Position numbers and translations under genes: made by a program
Shown here: positions 34,361-47,152 of the stretch, one piece after another
How positions within the stretch are numbered: the stretch's first letter is position 1
Layout of the letters: the number at the start of each line of letters is the position of its first letter
Assembly: GCA_947561715.1 (NCBI GenBank)
Contig: OX387203.1
Span: 15,252,001-15,316,000, forward strand
Source of the DNA: Ascidia mentula
Lineage: Eukaryota > Chordata > Ascidiacea > Phlebobranchia > Ascidiidae
Direction: 5' to 3'
Length of the DNA stretch: 64,000 bases
Notes under the pieces: generated by a model
Databases searched by the model: none
What the model saw: only the letters and a program-made list of their open reading frames with translations
Told to the model about the DNA's origin: nothing

Positions 34361-35168
34361 ATGTATATGTTCAATACATGTGCCATTGTCTGGTGCATGT
34401 TGTTGGTTTGCTGCTTTGAGACGGAAGCATCTGGGAGGACTTGTGCTGTTTCGTATGCAAGAAGACAAGCTTGTGTGAGCAGCGTTATCACCCGCACACA
34501 GTGTGAAAGAAGGTGGGAGTTGTCGTGATTGTTTTGTTGATGCAATATTTTATAATCCGAATAACTTGTTTTACAACAAGTTATGTTTATACACACAGAG
34601 ATTGCTGCTTTGACGAACAACCAAACGATCCTTCCATGCAATGTTACAGGAAAGGTAGGATGTCTTATCATACGGGGCAACATGTAAATGGCCTTGTTGT
34701 TGCTCAATTGGATTTGGTCTGTTCTTTATATTCTACCAGGGCAACCTACATTAACTTTCCCACATATTTGATTCTAATCAGGATTCAAATTATTCGCAAC
34801 TACATGGCTTTATAGCTAAACTCGTTAAACGGAGCTCTGAAAGTTCGGACGAGTTACTTACGTGGAATTGTTATGAAGAATGCAAAGTTTTACACAATTT
34901 TGCAAAATTTTTTCGCAAATTGCTTTGCGCAAATACAGTGAGGACCTTCAAAACAGTTAATATATTCCTGTTGTTCAGATTCTGCTTCCTTGCGGCGTGA
35001 AGAAACAAACATTCTGTGCGGTTCATTCTTTTGTCCAACAAGGTAATATGTGAAAAACTTGTTGTTTTGGCGTGGACTCTATTAATCTTTGTTGCAGGAG
35101 ATTATGTCAGCTTTGGGGATGTTGTTGGAATGATGATAAAAAAGCCTGTTATTATCCTTCAAAATATG
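34361..35168 (+). CDS. Signal peptide and two trefoil domains (exons 1-4)
   Basis: Exon 1 encodes a hydrophobic leader then GRTC...QACVSSVITRTQCERR; exon 2 completes trefoil 1 with DCCFDE and QCYRK. Exon 3 opens trefoil 2 (NILCGSFFCP) and exon 4 completes it with LWGCCWNDD and CYYPSKY. The Cys spacing with the CC pair and following aromatic/acidic residue is diagnostic. Each domain is split by a phase-2 intron at the same place, right before the CC segment in the first and before LCQ in the second. The ATG at 34361 was chosen because it gives the leader. Confidence 0.75.
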
Positions 35169-38100
35169 GTAAGATTTGAAAGACAAACCTCACATAATGG
35201 TGTGCGTCCGGAGAAGTTGTAATCTATTAAATTTTCACTGCTATGCCATAAATACACCTTTTTAACATTAGATATTTTTTAGCATGTGTTTTTCCACCAA
35301 CAACTGATTTTGGAACATTTTCACCAATAAAAGAATCCTATGAACCGTCAGAAACTGTTACGTATACCTGTGAATCTCTACATGAAACTCCAGAAAATTC
35401 GGTATTAACTTGCCTTAATGATGGAACCTGGGACCGAAATAGTGCACCCGTGTGCAATGCAAATGGTAAGCGGTAATAATCACACTTTAAAATCTTGGAG
35501 TCTGTGATGGTTTCGAATGCTTTAAATACACAAAGAATGTTGATCTATGTTGGAAACTGTATAGAGGATGCAGAAACATCCTAATCGTTCTCTTTCCTTC
35601 ATCAGTGTTGTAACAATTTCAATCCAAATAGCCTTCTTCATTACAAAACTAATACAGCCCTTTTGATGTGGCCTAGCTTGTCCAGTTCCAGTCAGTATTT
35701 CCGATGCAACTTTTACAATCTCACGCCCAGCAGGAGCAACTGTAAATATTCCTGGTACCACCGTCCAATATACTTGTGACAGTGGATTTACAATAGTCGG
35801 ATCAGACACCATGATATGTGGGAGTAATGGAGATTGGAATGCCAACCCACAGTGCAAAGAAAATGGTATGTTTATATATATATGTATATATATTTGGTGC
35901 TGGTTAGCCACTAGGTTATTTTGTACTTGCTGTTACAAGTGTTTCTAATATTTAAACTTGGTGTTCGTACGTTTTAGAATGTTGTCCACCTCCATCGATT
36001 GATGGTGGTTCATTATTACCGGTGACTGGTGTTTATGTAAGAAATTCACAAGTTACTTACTCATGTGATGATGGTTCAACACCAATTGATACAACCATGA
36101 ATACTTGCCAGGATGATGGTACATGGTCTTTAACTGGTCTTTCTTTGCCATCTTGTCCAATGGGTGAGTGTTTTCAGTATAAACCAATTCTATACGATAA
36201 AAGCCTCACAACTTAATAACCGTTGCGTGCGCGAGGTGAATATAATGGTGCAAGTACATCATAAATACACGTTGTCCTCATTCAGAATGTGGAATAAACG
36301 AAGAATATTTCCCACCAACTAGTTGTGAAAGTGGTTGTGCAAGTTGTGACTCACTCCGATCTCCACCACCAATAATTTGTCCTGCTGTTTGTCTCAATGG
36401 ATGTCTGTGTTAAGCAGGATATTGTCGGGATGAGAACAACACGTGTGTTCCTACACAAGGTAAGTCCACAAAAAAAAGTCAATTGTTTTTACCTAACACA
36501 CGTACAAAGTATATTTCACATTAGCAAACCCTTTTTTATCCAAACAGTGTGTGTCCCTCCTCCACCTATTGTACCCAATACCTCATACCTGCCTTTACAA
36601 CCAACGTACTCGATCGGTGGAATGGTTACGTACACATGCAACAGTGGGTATTCGAGTAGTACTTATCCCACGAACCCAACATCGACCTGCCAAGCTGACT
36701 TCACGTGGAGTGCTGTTACAACTTCTTGTCTGAAAGGTAAATTGGAATTATCAGAAACCAAGCAGTCTGTAGACCTCAAAATCAATGTAACCTCTGTAGA
36801 GTGTGCTGCACTTCCGGTTGCCTTTGGACTTGTTCCCACTGTAGTTGCACCGATACCAAATTATCTGGAAGGCGCTTCAGTTACCTACGTTTGTGTGCTT
36901 CCGAACCAAATCCCTGTTGGAGGAGAAACGACCAATGTGTGTCTGCCGAACGGTGAATGGATGTTTAACGAAGCGGAACTGGCCACTTGCCAATCAGGTG
37001 ACACTTGTTAAGTTGTTCTCTGAATAATACCTGTGTTCCTTTGTGAGGTTGGTAAATGTCATCACAACCAAAGCCAAAACAAAACAGTATGTTGTTTTCC
37101 TGGCGCATATCCGTTGTTATGCCCTTTATCAGAAAGGGACAAACTTTTTAAAAATTACCATTGTGAGTCGAGTCGCTGGGCATCAATCATTGCTGTAGTC
37201 AAAGTGTTCGGGTTTACGTCATTCCTCAAGGCCTGATATGTAGACGACATGTTGAACAACATCGCCCCAGATACGCATTATCACAAGATGCCGAGCTAAG
37301 AGATAAACCGGCAGTTTATATTACTTTCTACATTGTTGAGTTTCGAAAATATTACGTTACTTTGAGCGCCACATATTTGCCAATGCCTTTTCTGCAAAAA
37401 CGGAGAGAAATGTCTGCTTGGGTCTTGGTGCAAATACCGAAATAATAAGAGTGTTAGATTAATATAGTAAAGATGTTGGTGTGTTCGTCACAGAATGCAC
37501 GAATCCACCGCCATTTCAACCCAGTACCGAATTTCTCCCTTGGACAGGGCCATATATAGAGGGCGACATTGTCACTTACGTGTGCGCTCCTGGGCAAGTT
37601 GGACAACTTGTTGGACAAACAACTAACATGTGCGTCAGTGGAAACTGGATGTACTCCTTGGCTCAAGTTCCCGAGTGTTTGGATGGTAAACATCTCAAAA
37701 TGAATTCTTTTGTGCTGTTAATATGATTAGAAAAGATGAGTGCTAAAAAGTTGAAGAATAAAACAGATTTAAGTGCATTTTATCTCGTCCGCAAAATGAT
37801 TTTGCATAGACGCCAAACTTCAATCAAATATCTACCTTCAAGCATTCGAGAAGGAATGTTACACATTTCATGTAAAAATAGTATTTAAAATCCACTTACC
37901 GTACGATTTCTACAAATACACTGAATAAAATAACTCAAGTATATATGTAAAAATAAACACAAAACATCTCACATAGTACATTTCAGATTAAGATTCCTTT
38001 TTCTATCCAAACAGTTTGTGTCCTTCCTCCACCTTTTGTACCCAATACCTCATACCTGCCTTTACAATCAACGTACTCGATCACTGGAGTGGTTACGTAC

Positions 38101-39117
38101 GCATGCAACAGTGGGTATTCGAGTAGTACTTATCCCACGAACCCAACATCGACCTGCCAAGCTGACTTCACGTGGAGTGCTGTTACAGATTCTTGTCTGA
38201 AAGGTATTTGGAAATAACGGAAGCCTTGAAATGAGTGGATTTCAAAATCAATGTTACCTCTATAGACTGCAGTGCACTTCCGTCAAAATTGGGACTTATT
38301 TCCACCGTAACTGCACCGATATCAAATTATCAGGAAGGCGCTTCAGTTACCTACGTTTGTCTGCTTCCGAACCAAATTCCTGTTGGAGGAGAAACGACCA
38401 ATGTGTGTTTGCCTAACGGTGAATGGATGTTTAACGAAACGGAACTGGCCACTTGCCAATCAGGTGACCCAATATGAAGTTGTTCTGGCGTAAGCGGACT
38501 GTTATTACCAACTATTTTGCAGCTTGTCCAAACGTCCCTTTGAATGCCAACCAATTCGTCATCCCGTCACAAGCGGTGTATACGCCCTCAGAGGAGGTGA
38601 CATACGGCTGTGTTTCAGGCTACCAAGTTTCAGGACCAACAATGAACACTTGTAATGCTGGGGCAACCTTTACCGATGCACCTGTTTGGTCTGGTTCAGC
38701 ACCTACCTGTCTACGAGGTACTCGTATTTAGATAAAACTATATGATGACTTGCACGGACACTAAAGTGCTTCCCTGCTTGTTGGATTGATTTAAGCGAAA
38801 AAAGTCATTGTTCGCTCGGGTTTAATCAACGCAAACTTTATTCAACCAGGGAATTCATTTCTGCTCATTTTTTCGTCCATATTCATGACTTTCGCCCTCG
38901 ATTTTTCTTTGCAGTTTGTCCGGCGCCAGGGACTCTGGCTAACGTTGAAGTCATGTTTCCTGTGGCACAATATTTGGAAGGAGTGCTCAATACGGTCACG
39001 TTTATTTGCAGTTCTCTTTCACTAGTTAGGGAAGGAGCCGTTACTGCCACTTGCCTACCATCTGGAACCTGGGATTACGGCGGCCAGCCATATACTACAT
39101 GTAGGGAACAGTCTTGA
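34361..39117 (+). CDS. Secreted trefoil-CCP-TIL-CCP protein, 15 exons, one in-frame stop
   Basis: Exons 34361-34512, 34599-34654, 34979-35042, 35098-35168, 35283-35465, 35677-35865, 35978-36163, 36286-36459, 36548-36736, 36800-36997, 37494-37685, 38015-38203, 38266-38463, 38523-38717 and 38915-39117 join in phase to 812 codons plus stop. Signal peptide (MLLVCC core), two trefoil domains, three CCPs, one TIL domain, seven CCPs; no transmembrane segment. CCP exons are phase 1-1 with the usual four Cys and G-W pattern. CCP families bind complement and cell-surface ligands; trefoil domains occur in mucosal proteins. A TAA at 36411-36413 interrupts the TIL exon. That exon is symmetric (174 nt), so skipping it would keep the frame. 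An LTR begins about 100 bp after the stop codon. Confidence 0.85.
36286..36459 (+). pseudogene. TIL (trypsin-inhibitor-like) exon with in-frame TAA
   Basis: The exon starts ECGINEEYF and ends GYCRDENNTCV, with the ten-cysteine-type spacing of TIL domains (SCESGCASC, ICPAVC, GCLC). TAA at 36411-36413 falls directly after GCLC, where family members usually carry a Lys, Gln or Glu codon, so a single base change would explain it. TIL domains act as protease inhibitors or as modules in mucin/zonadhesin-type proteins. Confidence 0.75.
36548..38463 (+). repeat. Tandem duplication of a two-CCP exon pair
   Basis: CCP exons at 36548-36736 and 36800-36997 are closely similar to 38015-38203 and 38266-38463, including the short intron between them and the intron just upstream (TATCCAAACAG). 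The CCP at 37494-37685 lies between the pairs and is distinct. This is recent internal expansion of the gene. Confidence 0.9.
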
Positions 39118-39218
39118 TGATATTTTTTCGCAATTGGCAGCGGCAATATATGGAATTGGTTTCACTTAAATGTTATTTTTGTGCTAAAATAATTTAAGTG
39201 AAGCGATGTATACACCAA

Positions 39219-40040
39219 TGTTGCGACCTACAAGCCAAATGTTATTAACTTAATGTTGGATATTAACAAGATTAATTAACCGTTGATAACGAAATGCTAT
39301 TTGACTAATTCATTTGACATAAGGCCACTCTTGAGTTCTAACAGTTGTGTTCCTGACCTGCTTTTAATTACAAACCTGAAACAAAGTTAATTTATCATTT
39401 ATTAGATTAAGGATACGCGATTATATTGGTTGAGTATATCGAATCGAAACGTCGAGTTACGATATCACAAGATAAACTTATTACAAGCTGAAGTAAACAG
39501 ATACTGAGACTGAGACTGTGACTGTGACTGGGTTAGTCTAGAAAGCATGCACATATATACACTAGAATACAAGTCAGTTCTAAGTTACCACAACGAAAAA
39601 GTCGGTTCGAAATTACCACGACGAAAGCTATTATCTTATCTGATGAACAGCAACCCATCTTTTCACAAAACAAGTACTTGAAAACAAACCAGAACAAGTG
39701 ATGCATTACAACAATTACGTGAGAAGCGAACCCTCTGCAAACAATGACTGGACAGTTCGGGTATAGATCGCGTGCAAGCACAAAGACTGGTCAGTTAATG
39801 ACCACATGTCAATCAAACAAAACAACGAACATCGCGTGAGAATGGCGTGGGAGATTTACAAAATACACAATTCTAACACAAAACAGGAAATGAAGTCACC
39901 AACGAATGCGCATTCCATACTTACCACAGTACAAGTCGAATTTGAGAGCTCCCGAACTTTAATGACGTAATTTAGATATTTGTGATGAATGTTCATGATA
40001 TGTGTAAATGTACATGTTACGTAAACATGTAAACGTAACA
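39219..40040 (-). mobile_element. Solo LTR (subfamily 2)
   Basis: The minus strand runs TGTTACGTTTACATG ... GGTCGCAACA, sharing its terminus with the LTR at 22114-22897 and most of its length with 62917-63515. Flanks are ACCAA (left) and ACCAC (right), a near 5-bp target duplication. It lies about 100 bp past the end of the CCP gene, opposite in orientation. Confidence 0.75.
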
Positions 40041-43000
40041 ACCACCATTATGAAATATGTTTTTTTTGTTTGTTTATGTCCTGTCAAATAGCTGTCAGCT
40101 GGTCGCACGCTGTCATGGTAGAGAATTTTAAATTTTTGCGTCACTTCGTCACCTTAAGATCATCCTTATAAAAGCACATTCGTCTTACCAATAATATTTA
40201 ACAGTATAAGGAAATCCTATTGATTGGTGTTTTTGACATAAGGTCACTAGCGAGTTATAATGTTGTGTTTCCTAATCTGACTTTAATTAAAAACCTGATG
40301 TAAATCTACGACAATATTTGTTACATGAAATCAGTTAGCGAATTAGAAATACGTAATATTTGTTGCACATTCGTTATAAATGCTCAGAGATTTTGAACCG
40401 CTAGTGAATTGACTGGGCTACATCAGAAAAGGTGGACACTTTATAGGCTACAAAATCAGGAAAGTAAGACCACGCCTATCAATACATCAGCGATCAGAAA
40501 ACAAAGGTGGACAACAGACGAACGGAGAGCAAACTAGGTATTCTACAAGTTTAACTATTTCCTGTCTAGCATACTGCAACGTTTGTTGCCCAACAAAACA
40601 CCAAACTATGCTTAAATCGGTGAATGGTGTTGGGTGAACAATGGGGAGAAATTTGTAAATGTGCTTACAACAAACTTTAGGATATTTAGAAATTTAGTTT
40701 GTAGTGAATATACGATCTCAAGTAATGTTGGTCATAAAACATATGGTATTTAGTGGACTTAATAACTATGGCATCAAGGCTTCTCTGACCAAAACATGTG
40801 CTATTCAACGTTTCAGTTATTATTCCACAAACTTCTATCAGACGATATGACAGAACATATTTCATAGAAATTCAACAAAACTTTGTACAAAAACTGTAAA
40901 AATGTTAATGGTTAGGAAAGAATGATAACAGATGATCACAGCGCAAAGATAGGAACATCTTCCCGCCAAAACCTGCGTGTGTTCTAGTGTACTTTATTCT
41001 CTTATTGGAACGTTTTCTAAGCTCGCTATATACTGCAGTTGATCGGAATAGGTTTATGCTCTGCTTACATGTCTCATCACTCATTGCAACTTGGTGAATT
41101 TTTCTTTGATGTAATTGAGTGTATTCTGCAACTTTGTAGAATACTGGAACATCTGCACTCTGCTGTGTAACACCTACACCAAAAACACATTTAAACACGA
41201 CAGTCATTTATGAAATTCGTAAAATTATTTTCTTCTTGATTTTTGCAGCACCTGACTAAGCTCGCGAAAGCTTGTGAGAGTAAAATTTGTAAACAGACAG
41301 TTTGTCCAAATCAGTGCTCTAGTAATAACTAACGACTTAAATATAAGCTATTCATATCACATGAAGATGGCAACTCGTTCATTTATTCGTCCAAGTGGAA
41401 TCTAACATTTCCATGCTTATAATGGTGCTAGTTTCAGTAATATGGCTTTGTTGTACATATAAAAATTTTTTGATTGAAACTGTACACTGGTTTGTATGTT
41501 ATTTACGAATGTCAGTTTAATAAGTTATGTCGTTATTTCACAACAAACATTTGAAAATTTCCAAGATATTTCAAACGATTTATTTTAATATTCAAACTGT
41601 AAACACGATGACAAAGTTGAAGTAAATTTTGTTGTAAGCGCATTTGATGCGTTGCGGGTTATGTTGTGCCAGGTATCAACCCCATACTGTCCCATAATAA
41701 GCCTGGTGAGGACTGTACCTATCGAGGAATACCCTCAAGCAAAACATGTTTCTCCATCACAATCTCTGCAGGCGAAAATAACTTTCAGATGCGAAGTGGG
41801 CGAAAACCGTCGAACTTATGGAGAATCCACAAACGAACTCATACTGGATGGAGCGTATTACGTAAGTGACCAAAATATAATGGAGGAAAACTAAACGATT
41901 TGATTCAGGAGGATTCTAAGAAGGGTTATTTCAACACTGGAGAAACGTTTCGTGATGCGTTTGCTGTTTCTGTCCATAACAAAAATATGGCGATTTCCGC
42001 GTTATATTGGTGAATTATGCTCCCAAGAGTCTGGCGATCAATATAATAAACTTGATACCTCACGATGTTTTGTTATGCAACAAGCATTAGGATATATAGA
42101 AAATATACTGAATGCAAATTTCCAAAAAATCTCCAATCAACTGGACAAAAAGTGCTAAAGTTACGAAACATCGCAAGTATTGCTTTTGGCGATAAACAGA
42201 GAAACGAAACACACTCATCAAATTATTCATACGTTCCCGTCATAATCTCCTTCTAACAAACAAAATTATATAAAGCATAGATCTCCCTTTGTATAAAATG
42301 TTTGTTGTTTAAAGCAGCTCCAATCACTTATTGCCCCCTACTGACGAAAATGTTTTTTTAGATTTGAATTAAATGCTACCCTGCTACCATTCACAAAGAA
42401 ATTATTTTGTTAATTAATTGCTGTATTTATTGCCACAGAAAGAAATGGTCCATTGCCGGCGGGTGATACTTCATACGAAAGGATTCCAGTACTCACACTG
42501 ATGAAACTGCCGCAACCAACAATATATTTCCTGTATGTGCTGTACTAGTTTACCTGTACAGTAGTTCCTAGTATGTTGCAGCATGGGGCAATTGAGATTC
42601 AGGTTGGTAGCCCAACTATTTATGATTGCATATTTGTATTTCTATTAAATTAGTTTCGCAGGAGGGAAATGTCCACCTAGTGGTCCCCTGTCACAATATA
42701 ATGATGATGTAACAAAGCAATTGGTGTAGCATAGGAATCAATTTTACACTTGAGTAAGCACATATGCATGTACCATTGCTAAGGCGAATAGGAGCTAGTT
42801 TAAAGTTTTGAGCGTCTAAATCCGGTAGCTACTTGGTGCTCGGTGTTGTAGAACATTAAACTAAAAAGTCTGAAACTTCAGGCTATATTTGCAGGAAAAT
42901 GAATCATTTAAGGGCCCAGTTTGTGAAGGAACAGGTGCTTTTTCATCCCCCTGTAGACATTATTGTGGGTAAAAGAACAACAAAAATATAAATTGTTTTT

Positions 43001-43500
43001 GCAGGAAAATTTATGGTTGAATTATTCTATCTGTTGTGGTTTATTGCAAGGCCCATCTCTCCTCCAGACAATAACACAAACGTTAGTTGCTGAATAATTG
43101 CATAAAGAGCCCCCCAGGATCATCGCCATATATGTCGTAAAGCATTATTGTGTTAATCCCAACCAATGAATTCACATAACACTGCAACCAATCACCACTT
43201 CTGCTTCATTAATATGTGTAGTATTTACCTAAGTGTAAATATTGTTAAGTTGTCACATTTACAAGCCCACATAATCATTATAAAGTAGCATTTACTCAAA
43301 GTGCTTTGTATGTTATATCGCAAATAGTTGTGTCTTGTTGCATGGAAACAAATGAAATGTGTGGTTTCCATAATTAATTGTGTATTTTACTTTATTGGAA
43401 TTCTGCTTGTTATAAGTTTTGATAATCAGCTGCACTTTCCTAACTTTTAATAAAGTCGTATATCTTTCATCCACCAGGGTGCGCTAGAGGTTCAAACATC
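40041..43500. other. No intact gene; LTR and exon relics
   Basis: 40190-40560 resembles internal parts of the LTR family. 41652-41894 (+) has a weak CCP-like stretch (ITFRCEVGENRRTYGEST) that may be a dead exon. 42410-42565 is a diverged copy of 820-985 with mostly amino-acid-changing differences. The rest is unremarkable. Confidence 0.45.
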
Positions 43501-43612
43501 CTGTTACCATGACAACTTCGGGGCGTGGGCGGAGCTCAACACATATAAGAAAATCTTGACTTATTCTGGCTTCCGTAAGATCACCGACAAATTCCTACAT
43601 ACTGTAGCGTCT

Positions 43613-43760
43613 CATGTTGGTCGTTAAAAATTCCTTGTAGTAACCGCATGTTATGCAAAGTCACCGCCCATAGGCGTCGATTTTTTAAGTTTCCAGGTTG
43701 GGCTAAGTAAAATCATGTTGGTCGTTAAAAATTCCTTGTAGTAACCGCGTATTGTTTAAA
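43613..43760 (+). repeat. ~100-bp spaced tandem repeat upstream of the gag element
   Basis: CATGTTGGTCGTTAAAAATT with CCTTGTAGTAACCGC occurs at about 43613 and again about 100 bp later. It may belong to an LTR or promoter of the element at 44.8 kb, but no matching 3' LTR was found. Confidence 0.4.
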
Positions 43761-44792
43761 GTCACCGCCAATGTATTTAAACCGTCAGACTGTCGCCAAA
43801 CCCCGTTGCGTGCATTGTGTATTGTTTTCCCGTCTTACTTTCACTTCCCTTTGTTTTGCAATCACGGAACTCGTACCTGCACCGCCGATAACAACCATCG
43901 CTTGAAACGTCTAATAATTATTTTTCTTTTACACCTTCGTCCTTTATAAGCCATCACATTCTCAATCATGATATGTTGAGATATATATGTTCGTTTGTTG
44001 TTATGTTGACAACCTGATCACCGCATAAATACTGAGGCTTTAAAATACTCTGTATACTGTATAAATAAAACATTGCGGACTTTTAGTTACGTTAATCAAA
44101 CATTTATCGAAAACTTGCCGTCAGCACGTGCCACAGACATGCCTAGAAATGTATTCACACCGTTCATTGTCTTCTCTTTACGCAAAAGATCATTGGTAAA
44201 CGAAACACATTGTTTTTTAGAAATAAAAAAAATAGTTAAACAAAAAAATGCAAAGTTTACTTTTTCTAATTTCCGCTTAGTGTTTTTTCTTTTTGCAACG
44301 CCTGTACTTTGCATAGGGCCGGTCCTATAACCAAGAATGGTTCCACCGGTCCCTCGTCACCATCTATGTTTAAATCGTCCACCGCAAATTGTGATTTTTC
44401 GCTGACGAAAATAAAATGAATTGAATTAATCGGTGAGACGTATTGTATGCTGTGTGAGAGGTTAACCGGCGAATACATTGTCAACAGATCTACATATATT
44501 TAAACTGGTAAGAAACAGAGAATAAATTCGTACATATTTTGTTGCGCTTTATTTGGAGTCAGACTGTTATTATATGAAGGTTCGGTTTTTGTCGCTTTAC
44601 CAGTATTGGATTTCTTATGAGTCAGATAGCGCATTAATAATATTAAGACAAGTAATCGAACGCTTCATTTCGGTGACCTGCGCTTGTGATTGAAACGCAA
44701 AATCCTTCTGATTTCAGCATTGTTTTTTTTTGTGAACGTTTAGTTTTTCTTCTTGTAACGGAGTTTCGTTCAGTTTTGAGTTGCTACGGGAT

Positions 44793-46540
44793 ATGGCTTT
44801 TATGAGTAATATTCTTCCATTTGCAAAGCACAAAACTAAACTCACTTCCACGCCTAACGTTTTTGGAGGTGAAAGGTCGCAACAACAGAATAGCAATTTA
44901 GATGATATTATCAGTGAGTTAAATAACGTCGGTTCGGACCCTTCAGCTATTCATTGGACAGAACCACGGCCAAGCGTGGTTCCACCTGTTTGTGAGACCA
45001 GGTCAAGTTTGTCCGCCACGCCTTTGAGTGACGTACAGCACTGTGAGTTGCCCAGGCGCGTTGGTTTTTGTTGATTCGGCATCAAGGAAACCTTTCGAAC
45101 AGAGGAATGAATCGCAAAAAGGTATGTGGTTGAGCAAGATAAGCATTCCCAAGTTTTGGCCTGATCGTTGCGCGATTTGGTTTGCTACTGTGGAGACTTT
45201 GTTTCAAGCGTATGGGATAGATAGCGAGTTTGAACGTTTTATCATTCCGCGTTTGTGGGACGAACAGATTGCACGAGTCGGTCATTTGATTTGAAATAGA
45301 GATGATAGTTTCCCGTTCACTGCATTGAAACAGAGCTTACTTAAATTTTATGAGTCTCAGGAACAGGTTCGGTTGACGAAATTACTGAATTCCTCTTGTT
45401 CCGACAACAAGCGCCCCACTGAACTTCTAAGTGAGATGAAAATCTTGCCGTCGAATTATGGGGAATTAAGTGCGTCTTCCACTGCTTTGCTCAAAAAGTT
45501 ACTGTTGGATCGGTTGCCGAAAAAAATACGGTTAATTCTTTCCGCCAGTATGCACTTGAGTTTAGACGAATTAGCTGAGAAAGCAGATAGCATAATGACG
45601 ATTAATTCGCCTGATTTGTTTATGCAAAATGCATCTGCGGCATCCGTGTCTGATGCCGTTCCATTGTCGTCGATGTTCAGACGATTAAACTCTTCAGACG
45701 GCCAGTTTTATGAATGCTTCACAAGCATCAGATAGGCAGGAAAACAATCCTCAACAACAGAGTTTTCCCAGACACAGGAATTACTTTCGAAGCAATTCGA
45801 ACCCTAGACCACAGAATAACCAGCCATCAAGTAGTTTTCTGAGTAGAAACCGCTTTAATCAGCCAAATGCTTCTGGGTTTCATGGTATGGCACCAGCAAA
45901 GTTGTGTTACTACCATCCGACCTACGCCAGTGCGGCTAGATCATGCCAGCCTGGTTGTGTCATGTATTTAATAAACGAGGTAGAAGGTGATGAATCGGCA
46001 GGGTCAAAATCGTTTTATTAGCAACAAAACTTTCACCGTACTGGAGAGGATTAATCGATTGCAATTCCTTGTTAATTCTGGAAGTGACGTCAGCAACATT
46101 CCATGTTGGTTTTCTCCACGTTTGTCTCAACCACAATTTTTTTGGTGCATCTGGAGTCACATTTAAGTCTTTTGGTGATGTGTCTTTATCGGTTGACTTT
46201 GGTTTAAAGCGAAGCTTTCGCTGGACATTTTTGGTTTGCGATATTGAGAAGCCAATTCTTGGTGCTGATTTTCTTGATCACTTTGATATACTTGTTGACA
46301 CTCGACTAAAGAAATTAATTCCGACGGAAAGCCGAGAGCCGAGGGTTCGTTAAACGCCACAAGTGTTATTATCGTCACCGATCCCACGCTTGTGCGAAAT
46401 TGCAGAAATCATAATCATCCCATGTTTGCGTTGTCCAAAGCAAACAAAATCTTGATCCAATTTTCAATGCCGATGTTCCAGGTGATAAATTATCTACGGA
46501 CGAGACATGCGGTGATAACGCTAGCAATGATTGTATTTAA
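44793..46540 (+). pseudogene. Gag-protease element B, copy 1 (Ty3/gypsy type, no reverse transcriptase)
   Basis: Gag begins at ATG 44793, shifts frame near 45070, and continues with the typical FWPDRCAIWFATVETLF matrix/capsid segment. A TGA at 45292-45294 interrupts it, then LDRLPKKIRLILS and LSLDELAEKAD follow, as in metazoan Ty3/gypsy gags. A CYYH-type zinc motif appears near 45910. The protease region (from about 46060) has LVNSGSDVS where the family has a catalytic D-S/T-G, so the Asp is Asn. It continues through ILGADFLDHFDILVD and stops just before where RT should begin. No RT, RNase H or integrase follows. Confidence 0.75.
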
Positions 46541-47152
46541 CTAACGCTTTACAAATTTGAAGCTGTTTTAAAGGAATTTTTAACGACCAATACATGACGC
46601 TATAATACTATGTGATAATTTTGTGCAGCTAAAAGTCGGGTTTTTGCAATAAAACAAATCATTTAAGTGCAAACTTATTTGTTCTTTTGTAAAAGCCCAT
46701 CTTTGCCATGTAGAATGTTGTAAAATTGTGGTTATTTGTTTATAATAATTAAGCTGCCATTTAGTTTGTAACAATTACTCTAAACCTGGCCATGTAGTGC
46801 TTGGGAATTGAATTTCTCTGTCATTTGGGGAGAAACTACCACAGTAAATGTGTCGCCTAGCAACCACATGATATTGGGACACTGTCTGGCAGTAAAACTT
46901 CAAACAACCAGTTTGCAAAAACACACAAATGAACACAGCCTTTAATCTACATGAGATGATTGCATTTGCAGATTTTTATAAAACTGACATTTTATTTCTT
47001 CCAGGGATGAGTTTCCACCCGACCATGGAAGTGAGCTGCAGAGTGGGGTTCATTTATAGCTGATGTCGATGAAAGTGAATCAAGATCCTCTAAACAGGAT
47101 TGTTCTCTAAATCCTCTTCAAACTTACTGATGATCCAGATCACATGACAAGG
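46541..47152 (+). mobile_element. 3' part shared by both B-element copies
   Basis: Non-coding sequence homologous to 54930-55464. It ends with an exon-like block after a TTTTATTTCTTCCAG acceptor (46990-47130) that is well preserved in both copies. An AATAAA at about 46649 could be a poly(A) signal. Homology stops at ACATGACAAGG. Confidence 0.6.

Noticed and set aside
41652..41894. Additional CCP exon
   Set aside because: Only one cysteine of the CCP pattern is kept and no phase-1 splice sites flank it; at best a dead exon.
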